A stretch of DNA of 64,000 nucleotides, taken from contig NZ_JAGGDJ010000008.1 of assembly GCF_017652985.1 (NCBI RefSeq), positions 109,001-173,000 of the forward strand. Reading direction: 5' to 3'. How positions within the stretch are numbered: the stretch's first letter is position 1; the number at the start of each line of letters is the position of its first letter. The stretch is from Paenibacillus artemisiicola (GTDB lineage Bacteria; Bacillota; Bacilli; Paenibacillales; Paenibacillaceae). The notes below the pieces were generated by a model. It saw only the letters and a program-made list of their open reading frames with translations, was not told where the DNA came from and did no database searches. Of the stretch, positions 1 to 7,399 are shown piece by piece. Made by a program: the position numbers and the translations under genes.

Positions 1-417
1 TTCGCGATTCCGACGAGCACGATCACCGAGGTGCTCGACAACCTGAAGTCGAACACGGCGATTCCGAAGAAGCCGATTCCGTTCATCGGGGCGACGCTGG
101 CGCCGATCAACGACGCGCTGCAGAAGGAGCTTGAGCTCTCCAACGCCAAGGGCTCCGTCGTGTCGGACATCATCTACAAATCGCCGGCCTACATGGCCGA
201 CCTGAGACAATACGACGTCATCACGGGCCTGGACGGCAAGAGCTACGACACGCCGGACGATCTGATCGCCGCGATCAAGACGAAAGCGGTCGGCGACAAA
301 GCGAAGCTGAACATCGTGCGCAACGGCCAGAAGATGGACCTGACCGTCACGATCGGCAACAAGAACGATTTCGAGGCGCAAACGCAGCAGCAGCAGCAAG
401 AACAGCAGAATCAATAA
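1..417 (+). CDS. htrA: HtrA/DegP-like serine protease, C-terminal part (partial)
   Basis: The frame is open from base 1, so only the last 138 residues are present and the protease core lies outside the window. The first residues, FAIPTSTI, match the segment that closes the trypsin-like domain in HtrA proteins. What follows is one PDZ domain (roughly residues 25-120, with GSVVSDIIYKSPAYMADLR and a DVITGLDG turn) and a glutamine-rich tail of about 14 residues. Family members are usually membrane-anchored proteases that degrade misfolded exported proteins. A hairpin terminator follows, and a two-component system lies just downstream. Such systems control htrA in Bacillus (CssRS), so a functional link is plausible but inferred. 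Confidence 0.85.
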   Translation, partial: FAIPTSTITEVLDNLKSNTAIPKKPIPFIGATLAPINDALQKELELSNAKGSVVSDIIYKSPAYMADLRQYDVITGLDGKSYDTPDDLIAAIKTKAVGDKAKLNIVRNGQKMDLTVTIGNKNDFEAQTQQQQQEQQNQ

Positions 418-452
418 CATAGCCAGCCGTACGCGAGCAACGACCGAACCAA

Positions 453-493
453 GGGCGCAAGCAGTCTTCATGGCTGTTGCGCCTCTTTATTTG
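453..493 (+). terminator. Rho-independent terminator after htrA
   Basis: GGCGCAA (454-460) pairs with TTGCGCC (477-483), extended by a CAG/CTG pair, and is followed by TCTTTATTT. It separates htrA from the response regulator gene. Confidence 0.7.
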
Positions 494-514
494 CGCCCGG
501 GCGGAGCGGATGCG

Positions 515-544
515 TTTCACCGCGGAGCGGAAGTGCGATATAAT
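515..544 (+). promoter_or_regulatory. Candidate SigA promoter for the two-component operon
   Basis: A consensus -10 TATAAT (539-544) lies 46 bp before the response regulator start. The best -35 is only TTTCAC (515-520) at 18 bp spacing, so this may need activation, for example by the regulator itself. Confidence 0.4.
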
Positions 545-589
545 GTAGAAAGTTTTGGACGAAGCGATATTTGACCCTGGAGGATTGCC

Positions 590-1282
590 ATGAGACCGCA
601 TATTTTAGTAGTGGACGACGACGAAAAGATCACCTCTTTGCTCCGGCGCAGCCTGGCGTTCGAAGGTTACGAGGTGGCGACGGCCAACAACGGCCTGGAA
701 GGCTTGAAGCAGATGCTGTCCAGCGATCCGAACCTGTTGATTTTGGACGTGATGATGCCGCAGGTGGACGGCTGGGAAGTGTGCCGCCGGGTCCGCGAGG
801 GCGGGAGCTCCGTGCCGATTCTGATGCTGACCGCGAAGGACGACATCCAGGACCGGGTACGCGGGCTCGATCTCGGCGCCGACGATTATCTCGTCAAGCC
901 GTTCGCGCTGGAAGAGCTCCTCGCTCGCGTCCGGGCGCTGCTCCGCCGCAAGCCGGATAAGCTCGAGGAGAGCGCGAGCCGGCTGCAGTTCGAGGACCTG
1001 ACGCTGGATCTCGACTCGCGCGAAGCGATTCGCAGCGGCCGCCGGATCGATCTGACCGCCAAGGAATTCGACCTGCTGCAGCTGCTGATGCAAAATCCGC
1101 GCCGGGTCCTGACCCGGGACGCGATCATGGATAAAATTTGGGGCTTCGATTACAGCGGGGAATCCAACGTGCTCGAGGTTTATATCGCCATGCTGCGCCA
1201 GAAAACGGAGGACGGCAGAGGCTCGCGCCTCATCCAGACCGTGCGCGGGACGGGTTACGTGCTTCGGGGAGAAGGAGGCTGA
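590..1282 (+). CDS. OmpR/PhoB-family response regulator
   Basis: A 230-residue DNA-binding response regulator. The receiver domain (about 1-115) has the acidic pair D10/D11, the phosphoacceptor D53 in LILDVMMP, a switch threonine in LTAKD and the lysine in VKPF. A winged-helix output domain (about 130-228) has the usual LTAKEFDLLQLL and RGTGYVL segments. GGAGG lies 7 bp upstream of the ATG. The kinase gene starts 6 bp downstream, so the two form an operon. The neighbouring htrA suggests an envelope or secretion stress role like CssR or MprA; that is inference from position. Confidence 0.93.
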   Translation: MRPHILVVDDDEKITSLLRRSLAFEGYEVATANNGLEGLKQMLSSDPNLLILDVMMPQVDGWEVCRRVREGGSSVPILMLTAKDDIQDRVRGLDLGADDYLVKPFALEELLARVRALLRRKPDKLEESASRLQFEDLTLDLDSREAIRSGRRIDLTAKEFDLLQLLMQNPRRVLTRDAIMDKIWGFDYSGESNVLEVYIAMLRQKTEDGRGSRLIQTVRGTGYVLRGEGG

Positions 1283-1288
1283 GGCGCG

Positions 1289-2755
1289 ATGTCCATTCGG
1301 CTGCGACTGACGCTGTGGTATTCGGCGCTGCTTGCCGTGACGTTGTTTATTTTCAGCGTCTCGATCTATCTGTTCGTCAATTATAATTCCTATCGCGACG
1401 CGAAGAACGAAATCCAGGAGCAGCTCCGGACTATGAACATCGTCGGCTCGCTGGATTATTTCAATGGGCTTAATTTGGATTTTAACAATCCGTTTGCGAG
1501 CAACGTGTACATTCAAGTGTCGAACTACACGAACGGAAAGTTCGTGCAATCGGACAATTTGACGCGGGCGAACAAGAAGTTTCCGGTACCGGACGCCAAG
1601 ACGGTGCGCGAAGGCTACGTGACGCTCAAGGTCGACCAATACAAATTTCTCGCCTATCAGTATCCGCTGCATCTGAAGGAGAACAAGCAATTGGTCGGCC
1701 TGCTGCAGATCGGGGTCTACACGGGGCCGATCGACAATTACATGCGCAACCTGCGCACGATCCTGATCTTCGCGTCGTTCGCCGTGATCGCGATCGCCTT
1801 CACGATCGGCCTGTTCCTGGCGAGGCAGGCGTTCCGCCCGGTCGAGAACGTCATCCGCGCCGCGAAGAGCATTCAGAACGAGTCGGACCTCAGCATGCGC
1901 ATTCCGCGGATCGGGCCGAACGACGAGCTCGGCCGATTGACCGACACGCTGAACGGCATGCTCGGCCGGATCGAAACGACGTACAACGAGCTCGACGACG
2001 CTTACAAGGCGCAGCGCCGGTTCGTGTCGGACGCGTCGCACGAGCTGCGGACCCCGCTCACGACCATTCGCGGCAACATCGAGCTGCTGGAGCGGATGTG
2101 GCCGCCCGCGCTGGAATCGGGCTTGCCGGAGGAAGACGCGCAGACCGAGGACGACCGCCGCCGGATGACGATGACCCGCGAGGCGATGCACGATATCGCG
2201 GGCGAGGCCAAGCGGATGTCGAACCTCGTCAACGACCTGTTGGCGCTGGCCCGCGCGGATGCCGGCTACCAGATGGAGAAGACGGCGCAGCCGCTGCTTC
2301 CGCTTGTCGAAGACGTCGCGCGCCGCGCGCAGCTGCTTCCAAGAAACGCCGATTGGAAAATCGGGAACCTAACCGCCATTCAAAACGTACAAGTAATTGC
2401 GCACGCTGATTTTTTGCGTCAGCTGCTGTTCATTTTCGTGGAAAATGCATTCAAATACACGCCGAGCGGGCATGTCGAAATGCGCGCGATCCGTTCGCAG
2501 GATCAGGCCGGCATCATCATCAAGGATACGGGCATCGGCATGGACGCCGACGAAGTGCCGCACATTTTCGAACGGTTTTATCGGGCGGACGAATCCCGCG
2601 GCCAGACGAGCGGAACGGGGCTCGGCTTGTCCATCGCGAAATGGATCATCGACGAGCACGGCGGCTCCGTCGAGGTGTCGACGCGAGAAGGGCAGGGCAC
2701 GACGTTCACCGTCTGGCTTCCGATTGCTTTCCACGACGATGCGAATGAAGTATAA
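1289..2755 (+). CDS. Membrane sensor histidine kinase
   Basis: A 488-residue partner of the preceding response regulator. A first membrane helix (about 9-31), an extracytoplasmic sensor region of about 125 residues and a second helix (about 157-178) are followed by HAMP. The HisKA dimerisation helix carries the phosphorylated H251 in SDASHELRTPLTT. The HATPase domain shows the N box (FVENAFKYTP), G1 (DTGIGMD), F box (FERFYR) and G2 (GTGLGLSIAKWI). The sensor has no recognisable PAS or Cache motif by eye, so the signal is unknown. Synteny with htrA makes envelope stress the first hypothesis. Confidence 0.92.
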   Translation: MSIRLRLTLWYSALLAVTLFIFSVSIYLFVNYNSYRDAKNEIQEQLRTMNIVGSLDYFNGLNLDFNNPFASNVYIQVSNYTNGKFVQSDNLTRANKKFPVPDAKTVREGYVTLKVDQYKFLAYQYPLHLKENKQLVGLLQIGVYTGPIDNYMRNLRTILIFASFAVIAIAFTIGLFLARQAFRPVENVIRAAKSIQNESDLSMRIPRIGPNDELGRLTDTLNGMLGRIETTYNELDDAYKAQRRFVSDASHELRTPLTTIRGNIELLERMWPPALESGLPEEDAQTEDDRRRMTMTREAMHDIAGEAKRMSNLVNDLLALARADAGYQMEKTAQPLLPLVEDVARRAQLLPRNADWKIGNLTAIQNVQVIAHADFLRQLLFIFVENAFKYTPSGHVEMRAIRSQDQAGIIIKDTGIGMDADEVPHIFERFYRADESRGQTSGTGLGLSIAKWIIDEHGGSVEVSTREGQGTTFTVWLPIAFHDDANEV

Positions 2756-2823
2756 TTTATTGAGGCGATAGGCATTCGATTCGTCAATTGGATGGTTGAG
2801 CAGGGAAAGCAGGTGCTGGTTTC

Positions 2824-3774
2824 ATGGAAATTGTGAAAATATCGCCGCGCGGCTATTGCTACGGCGTCGTGGATGCGATGGTGCTGGCGTTGCAGACGGC
2901 GCGGAACTTGGATTTGCCGCGGCCGATCTATATTTTGGGCATGATTGTTCATAATAGTCATGTGACGGAAGCGTTCAAGCAAGAGGGCGTCATTACGCTC
3001 GACGGCGAGAACCGGCTGGAAATCCTGGAGCAAATCGACCGCGGAACGGTCATCTTCACGGCCCACGGCGTGTCGCCCGAAGTGCGCGACCGCGCCAAGG
3101 AGAAGGGGCTGACCGTCGTCGACGCGACCTGCCCGGACGTGACCAAGACGCATGACCTCATTCGCGAGAAAGTCGCCCAAGGCTACGAGGTCGTCTATAT
3201 CGGCAAGAAGGGCCATCCGGAGCCGGAGGGGGCGATCGGCATCGCGCCCGGCCGCGTGCACTTGGTGGAGCGCGAATCGGACATCGATGCGCTCTCGCTG
3301 AATGCGGAGCGGATCATCATTACGAATCAGACGACGATGTCCCAATGGGATATCCGCCATCTGATCGGCAGGCTGGTCGAGACGTTCCCGGCCGCCGAGG
3401 TGCACAACGAGATTTGCCTGGCGACGCAGGTCCGGCAGGAAGCGGTGGCCGGCCAGGCCAAGGAAGCCGAGCTGTGCATCGTCGTCGGCGATCCGCGGAG
3501 CAACAATTCCAATCGGCTTGCGCAAGTGTCGGAAGAGATCGCGGGCGTGCCCGCCTACCGCGTTTCGGACGTGTCCGAGATCGACCGGTCGTGGCTGGCC
3601 GGCAAGAAGCGGGTGGCCGTTACGTCCGGCGCTTCCACGCCGACGCCGCTTACGAAGGAAGTCATTGCCTATTTGGAGCAATACGAGGATGAGAACCCCG
3701 AGACCTGGGAGATTCGGCGCACGGTGAACATGGATAAGTTGCTACCCGCGATTCGCTCGAAATCGGCCAGGTAA
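2824..3774 (+). CDS. ispH: 4-hydroxy-3-methylbut-2-enyl diphosphate reductase
   Basis: IspH catalyses the last step of the MEP isoprenoid pathway, converting HMBPP to IPP and DMAPP with a [4Fe-4S] cluster. All three cluster cysteines are present: C12 (GYCYGV), C103 (DATCPDV) and C198 (NEICLAT). So are the substrate-binding H43, the H81-G pair and H131/E133 in GHPEPEG. The length of 316 residues is normal. The next gene starts 20 bp later, so they are probably cotranscribed. IPP also feeds the undecaprenyl lipid carrier recycled by UppP further along. Confidence 0.95.
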   Translation: MEIVKISPRGYCYGVVDAMVLALQTARNLDLPRPIYILGMIVHNSHVTEAFKQEGVITLDGENRLEILEQIDRGTVIFTAHGVSPEVRDRAKEKGLTVVDATCPDVTKTHDLIREKVAQGYEVVYIGKKGHPEPEGAIGIAPGRVHLVERESDIDALSLNAERIIITNQTTMSQWDIRHLIGRLVETFPAAEVHNEICLATQVRQEAVAGQAKEAELCIVVGDPRSNNSNRLAQVSEEIAGVPAYRVSDVSEIDRSWLAGKKRVAVTSGASTPTPLTKEVIAYLEQYEDENPETWEIRRTVNMDKLLPAIRSKSAR

Positions 3775-3793
3775 GCGAAAGGAGCGCACGCGC

Positions 3794-4303
3794 ATGTCTT
3801 CACCGAGAAAACCGCGCTCGATCAAACGTTGGATCAAATATAAATACACCCAATTGATGCGGGCCCCCGGCGGCCCGTCCATCGTGGCCCTTGGCTTCTC
3901 GATCGGCATTTTCGTCGAAATGTTTACGCTCCCGACTTACGGGCTGGCGTTTTTTCTAATATTTCCGCTGATTTATTGGTTCGGGGCCAGTTTTGCCGGA
4001 GCCTTGGTCGGATTCGTGTTCGGCAAAATCATTTTCATTCCGGTCGCGTTCGTCAACAGCATGGTCGGCGGTCTCGTGCTGCCGAACCATCTCAGGTTTC
4101 ATATTCCGGTCATCCCGAATTGGCTGAACCATATCCTGCTGGTGAACTTGAAGCTGATTGTCGGCGGCATTATCGACGGGTTCGTGCTCGGCGCGATCTT
4201 CTACTTCCCGGTGCGGTTCGCCATCAAGTACGTGGCGGATAAACGCAAGGAGAAGCGCAAGCTGCGCCGCACGGCGCTCGAGGCGAAGCCGGTCGCGGAA
4301 TGA
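3794..4303 (+). CDS. DUF2062 domain membrane protein
   Basis: A 169-residue integral membrane protein. A basic N-terminus (SIKRWIKYKYTQLMR) leads into APGGPSIVALGFSIGIFVE, typical of DUF2062, then hydrophobic helices at about 33-75, 76-98 and 110-145 and a highly charged tail (KRKEKRKLRR). AGGAG-type spacing (GGAG 10 bp before the ATG) supports this start. It follows ispH closely and ends at a terminator. The biochemical function of the family is unknown. Confidence 0.75.
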   Translation: MSSPRKPRSIKRWIKYKYTQLMRAPGGPSIVALGFSIGIFVEMFTLPTYGLAFFLIFPLIYWFGASFAGALVGFVFGKIIFIPVAFVNSMVGGLVLPNHLRFHIPVIPNWLNHILLVNLKLIVGGIIDGFVLGAIFYFPVRFAIKYVADKRKEKRKLRRTALEAKPVAE

Positions 4304-4310
4304 ACCGCAA

Positions 4311-4340
4311 GCCGGTCTCTTGACGGGACCGGTGTTTTCT
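4311..4340 (+). terminator. Terminator after the ispH operon
   Basis: CCGGTC (4312-4317) pairs with GACCGG (4327-4332), followed by TGTTTTCTT. The loop and right arm also contain the -35 and spacer of the next promoter. Confidence 0.6.
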
Positions 4341-4348
4341 TGTATAGT
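4320..4348 (+). promoter_or_regulatory. SigA promoter for aroF, nested in the upstream terminator
   Basis: TTGACG (4320-4325), a 17 bp spacer and TATAGT (4343-4348). The -35 lies in the loop of the terminator hairpin. The start point would be near 4355, leaving a leader of about 80 bases before aroF. Confidence 0.65.
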
Positions 4349-4359
4349 TGCTTTAGCGG

Positions 4360-4402
4360 TTAAAAGCATAAAAGCCTAACAGCGTCGAAGCTTAAAAGCA
4401 TA
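4360..4402 (+). repeat. Direct repeats in the aroF leader
   Basis: The 11-mer TTAAAAGCATA occurs exactly twice, at 4360-4370 and 4392-4402, 32 bp apart (about three helical turns). The core TAAAAGC also occurs at 4369-4375. The repeats begin just after the predicted start point, so they could be an operator or RNA leader element for DAHP synthase. No known binding site was recognised. Confidence 0.5.
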
Positions 4403-4434
4403 TACGCGTTTAAGTGTGAAAGGGGATTGTCTAC

Positions 4435-5496
4435 ATGATCGTCATTACGAAGAACAACGAACCGGAAGAGCGGATCGCGGAGATCGTCGCGCATATCGAG
4501 AAGGTAGGCGTGCAGGCGCACGTGTCGCGGGGAACGGACCGCACGGTCATCGGCATCATCGGCAAGGCGGAGCCGACGCTCGCGGAGCATCTGCGCCAAA
4601 TGAAAGGCGTCGAGAACGTCATCAAAATCTCGAAATCCTACAAGCTCGCGAGCCGCGACTTCCATCCCGACGACACGGTCATCGACATTAAGGGCGTGAA
4701 GATCGGCGGGGACAATCTGACGATCATGGGCGGACCTTGCGCGGTGGAGACGCCGGCGCAGATCGACGAGATCGCGCGCCTGGTCAAGGCGGCCGGCGGC
4801 CAAGTGCTGCGCGGCGGCGCGTTCAAGCCCCGCACGGGACCGTACAGCTTCCAGGGCGTCGGCGTCGAAGGATTGGCCATGATGGCGGAAGCGGGCAAAA
4901 AGCACGGCCTGCTCACGATCACGGAGGTCATGACGCCGGAGTACGTGGACATCTGCAGCGAGTACGCGGATATTTTGCAGGTCGGCACGCGCAACATGCA
5001 AAACTTCGACCTGCTGCGCAAGCTTGGCACGGTGAAGACGCCGGTGCTGCTAAAGCGCGGCTTCAGCGCCACCTACGACGAATTCCTGAACGCGGCGGAG
5101 TACATACTCGCCGGCGGAAATCCGAACGTTATGCTTTGCGAACGCGGAATCCGAACATTCGAAACTTATACGCGCAACACGCTCGATCTCGCTGCCATTC
5201 CCGTCCTGCAGGAGCTGAGCCATCTGCCGGTCATTTCCGACCCGAGCCACGGCACGGGCCGGCGCGAGCTGGTCGAGCCGATGTCCAAGGCGTCCGTAGC
5301 CGCGGGGGCGAACGGGCTCATCATCGAGATGCATACGGATCCCGACAACTCGATGACGGGCGACGGCGTGCAGTCCCTGTTCCCGGACCAATTCGCGCGG
5401 CTGCTCAAGGAGCTGGAACAGCTTGGCAAGCTGGTCGGCAAGCGGTTCGATACGCCGAAGGAAGACGCGGCCTACTTTACGACGTGGATCAAATAA
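4435..5496 (+). CDS. aroF: 3-deoxy-7-phosphoheptulonate (DAHP) synthase
   Basis: First enzyme of the shikimate pathway, condensing phosphoenolpyruvate and erythrose-4-phosphate. The 353-residue protein has an N-terminal ferredoxin-like regulatory domain (about 1-75, MIVITKNNEPEERIAE onward), as in the type I-beta group. The TIM-barrel catalytic domain follows, with MGGPCAVE, RGGAFKPRTGPYSFQG, VGTRNMQNF, LLKRGF, DPSHGTGRR and EMHTDPDNSMTGDG carrying the metal and phosphate ligands. The N-terminal domain suggests allosteric feedback by aromatic end products. Monocistronic, with its own promoter and a strong terminator. The symbol aroA(A)/aroF varies between genomes. Confidence 0.94.
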   Translation: MIVITKNNEPEERIAEIVAHIEKVGVQAHVSRGTDRTVIGIIGKAEPTLAEHLRQMKGVENVIKISKSYKLASRDFHPDDTVIDIKGVKIGGDNLTIMGGPCAVETPAQIDEIARLVKAAGGQVLRGGAFKPRTGPYSFQGVGVEGLAMMAEAGKKHGLLTITEVMTPEYVDICSEYADILQVGTRNMQNFDLLRKLGTVKTPVLLKRGFSATYDEFLNAAEYILAGGNPNVMLCERGIRTFETYTRNTLDLAAIPVLQELSHLPVISDPSHGTGRRELVEPMSKASVAAGANGLIIEMHTDPDNSMTGDGVQSLFPDQFARLLKELEQLGKLVGKRFDTPKEDAAYFTTWIK

Positions 5497-5530
5497 ATCG
5501 CCGCGAAACGGCGCCGTTATAAGGTTTTCA

Positions 5531-5575
5531 GAGCCGGAGCCGCCTCATCCGAGGCGGGCTCCGGCTTTCGTTTTC
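5531..5575 (+). terminator. Strong terminator after aroF
   Basis: AGCCGGAGCC (5532-5541) plus GCCTC pairs with GAGGC plus GGCTCCGGCT (ending 5565) around an ATCC loop, followed by TTCGTTTT. Confidence 0.85.
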
Positions 5576-5611
5576 GGCGCCGGAAAGGGGCTAAATCATT
5601 CATGAAAATTA

Positions 5612-5628
5612 TGTGAAGTTAGCTCACA
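5612..5628 (+). promoter_or_regulatory. GlnR/TnrA-type operator upstream of glnA
   Basis: TGTGA-N7-TCACA fits the Bacillus GlnR/TnrA consensus TGTNA-N7-TNACA exactly. It lies 30 bp upstream of the glnA -35 element, as expected for nitrogen control of glutamine synthetase. Confidence 0.7.
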
Positions 5629-5646
5629 ATAGGGTCAAAAAATACC

Positions 5647-5663
5647 TGACATAACTATTGACG
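5647..5663 (+). promoter_or_regulatory. Possible second, degenerate GlnR site over the glnA -35
   Basis: TGACA-N7-TGACG has two mismatches to TGTNA-N7-TNACA. It starts 35 bp after the first box and its right half is the -35 hexamer, a position suited to repression. Confidence 0.4.
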
Positions 5664-5686
5664 AGACTAGGCCTTAATTCTATAAT
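5658..5686 (+). promoter_or_regulatory. SigA promoter of glnA
   Basis: TTGACG (5658-5663), 17 bp, TATAAT (5681-5686). This near-consensus promoter lies 80 bp before the start codon. Confidence 0.8.
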
Positions 5687-5765
5687 TACAGACATAGTTT
5701 AGTGCAGAAGTTGAACAATCAATGTCCTACACATCGCAAATGTTCGGAAATGGAGGAAATACCTA

Positions 5766-7190
5766 ATGTCAGTTCAAAACGTCTTGAACACAATTAAAGA
5801 GAACAACATCATGTTTGTCGATTTCCGCTTCGTGGATCTTTCCGGCCACGCACACCACATCACGCTTCCTGCGACGGAAGTGGATGCCGATACGTTTGTA
5901 AACGGCGTTGCCTTCGACGGCTCCTCGATCCCGGGCTTCCGCGGCATCGAAGAATCCGACATGGTGATGATGCCGGACACGGAGTCCAGCTTCATCGATC
6001 CGTTCATGGATCACCCGACGTTGAACATTATGTGCAACATCTACACGCCGGACGGCGAGCGTTACGAGCGCGATCCGCGCAGCATCGCTCAAAAAGCGGA
6101 AGAATATCTGCAAACGACAGGCGTCGGTACGGCTGCTTTCTTCGCGCCTGAATCGGAATTCTTCATTTTCGACGATGTTCGCTACGAAAGCAAAATGAAC
6201 ACGTCCTTCTACTCCGTCGACTCCGCCGAAGCCGGCTGGAACACGGCGAAAACGGAAGAAGGCGGCAACCTTGGGTATAAAGTCCCGGTTAAAGGCGGCT
6301 ACGTGCCGGTTGCTCCGGTCGACTCCCAACAAGACATCCGCAGCGAAATGGTGCGCCTGATGCAAGAATCCGGCCTCCGCGTCGAACGTCACCACCACGA
6401 AGTGGCGACGGCGGGCCAAGCGGAAATCAACTTCCGTTTCGATACGCTGACGAAAACGGCAGACAACCTGCTGAAATATAAATACATCATTAACAACGTG
6501 GCTCGCCAATGGGGCAAAGTCGCAACGTTCATGCCGAAGCCGCTCTTCGGCGACAACGGCAGCGGCATGCACGTCCACAGCTCGATCTTCAACGGCGATT
6601 CCCCGTTGTTCTACGAGAAGGGCGCATACGCGAACCTGAGCCCGCTGGCGCTGAACTACATCGGCGGCATCCTGCATCACGCTCCGGCGCTGATCGCCAT
6701 TACGAACCCGTCGACGAACTCCTTCAAGCGTCTGGTGCCAGGCTACGAAGCGCCGGTTAACTTGGTGTTCTCGAAAGGCAACCGTTCCGCGGCCATCCGG
6801 ATTCCGGTTGCGGCCGTTACGCCGAAAGGCTGCCGCATCGAGTTCCGTACGCCGGACTCCACGGCCAACCCTTACCTGGCGTTCGCGGCTATGCTGCTCG
6901 CAGGTCTGGACGGCATCAAGCGCAAGCTCGATCCGGTCGCGCTCGGCTATGGTCCATTCGACAAAAACATCTACGAACTGTCCGACGAAGACAAGAAAGA
7001 AATCCGCTCGGTTCCGGGCTCCCTGGACGAAGCGCTTGACGCGTTGGAAGCTGATTCCGAGTTCTTGACGGAAGGCGGCGTCTTCACGCAAGACTTCATC
7101 GACAACTACGTCGCGTTCAAACGTTCCGAAGCCAAAGCGGTATCGATTCGCGTTCATCCGCACGAGTACAGCCTGTACTTCGACTGCTAA
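5766..7190 (+). CDS. glnA: Glutamine synthetase, GSI-beta type
   Basis: Makes glutamine from glutamate, ammonia and ATP. The 474-residue protein carries the class I signatures: VAFDGSSIPGF, the metal site APESEFF, MPKPLFGDNGSGMH, NPSTNSFKRLVPGYEAP and NRSAAIRIP. Unlike the roughly 444-residue GSI-alpha enzymes usual in Bacillus, it contains the insertion around residues 147-185 (SVDSAEAGWNTAKTEEGG onward, ending GGYVPVAPVDSQQD) typical of proteobacterial and actinobacterial GSI-beta. It also has the tyrosine context DKNIYELS, equivalent to the E. coli adenylylation site. GGAGG precedes the ATG. No glnR gene is adjacent. Codon use is strongly biased, as in highly expressed genes. Confidence 0.95.
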   Translation: MSVQNVLNTIKENNIMFVDFRFVDLSGHAHHITLPATEVDADTFVNGVAFDGSSIPGFRGIEESDMVMMPDTESSFIDPFMDHPTLNIMCNIYTPDGERYERDPRSIAQKAEEYLQTTGVGTAAFFAPESEFFIFDDVRYESKMNTSFYSVDSAEAGWNTAKTEEGGNLGYKVPVKGGYVPVAPVDSQQDIRSEMVRLMQESGLRVERHHHEVATAGQAEINFRFDTLTKTADNLLKYKYIINNVARQWGKVATFMPKPLFGDNGSGMHVHSSIFNGDSPLFYEKGAYANLSPLALNYIGGILHHAPALIAITNPSTNSFKRLVPGYEAPVNLVFSKGNRSAAIRIPVAAVTPKGCRIEFRTPDSTANPYLAFAAMLLAGLDGIKRKLDPVALGYGPFDKNIYELSDEDKKEIRSVPGSLDEALDALEADSEFLTEGGVFTQDFIDNYVAFKRSEAKAVSIRVHPHEYSLYFDC

Positions 7191-7216
7191 TCCGCGCTTC
7201 GATCCGAATATCACAC

Positions 7217-7248
7217 AGCGAGCTCTCCGGCGGAGAGCTCGCTTTTCT
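7217..7248 (+). terminator. Terminator after glnA
   Basis: AGCGAGCTCTCC pairs perfectly with GGAGAGCTCGCT around a short GGC loop, followed by TTTTCT. Confidence 0.85.
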
Positions 7249-7333
7249 ATTGCCTGCCGGTCTTCGAAGCTAGCATATGGGTCTAAATCCGAATATTATT
7301 CGTGTATATTTTGTTTTTGTTCGACTTTATGAC

Positions 7334-7362
7334 TTGAAGCCTCGCCGCAAAATTGCTATCAT
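7334..7362 (+). promoter_or_regulatory. SigA promoter of serC
   Basis: TTGAAG (7334-7339), 17 bp, TATCAT (7357-7362), about 38 bp upstream of the start codon. Confidence 0.6.
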
Positions 7363-7399
7363 AACTCATAAGCAAATTCGAAGAGTGGAGTGAGTGTCA

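Noticed and set aside
5612..5628. CRP-like palindrome TGTGA...TCACA before glnA
   Set aside because: The central spacing is 7 bp, not the 6 bp of CRP sites, and it fits the GlnR/TnrA consensus exactly, which also suits a glutamine synthetase gene in a Firmicute.
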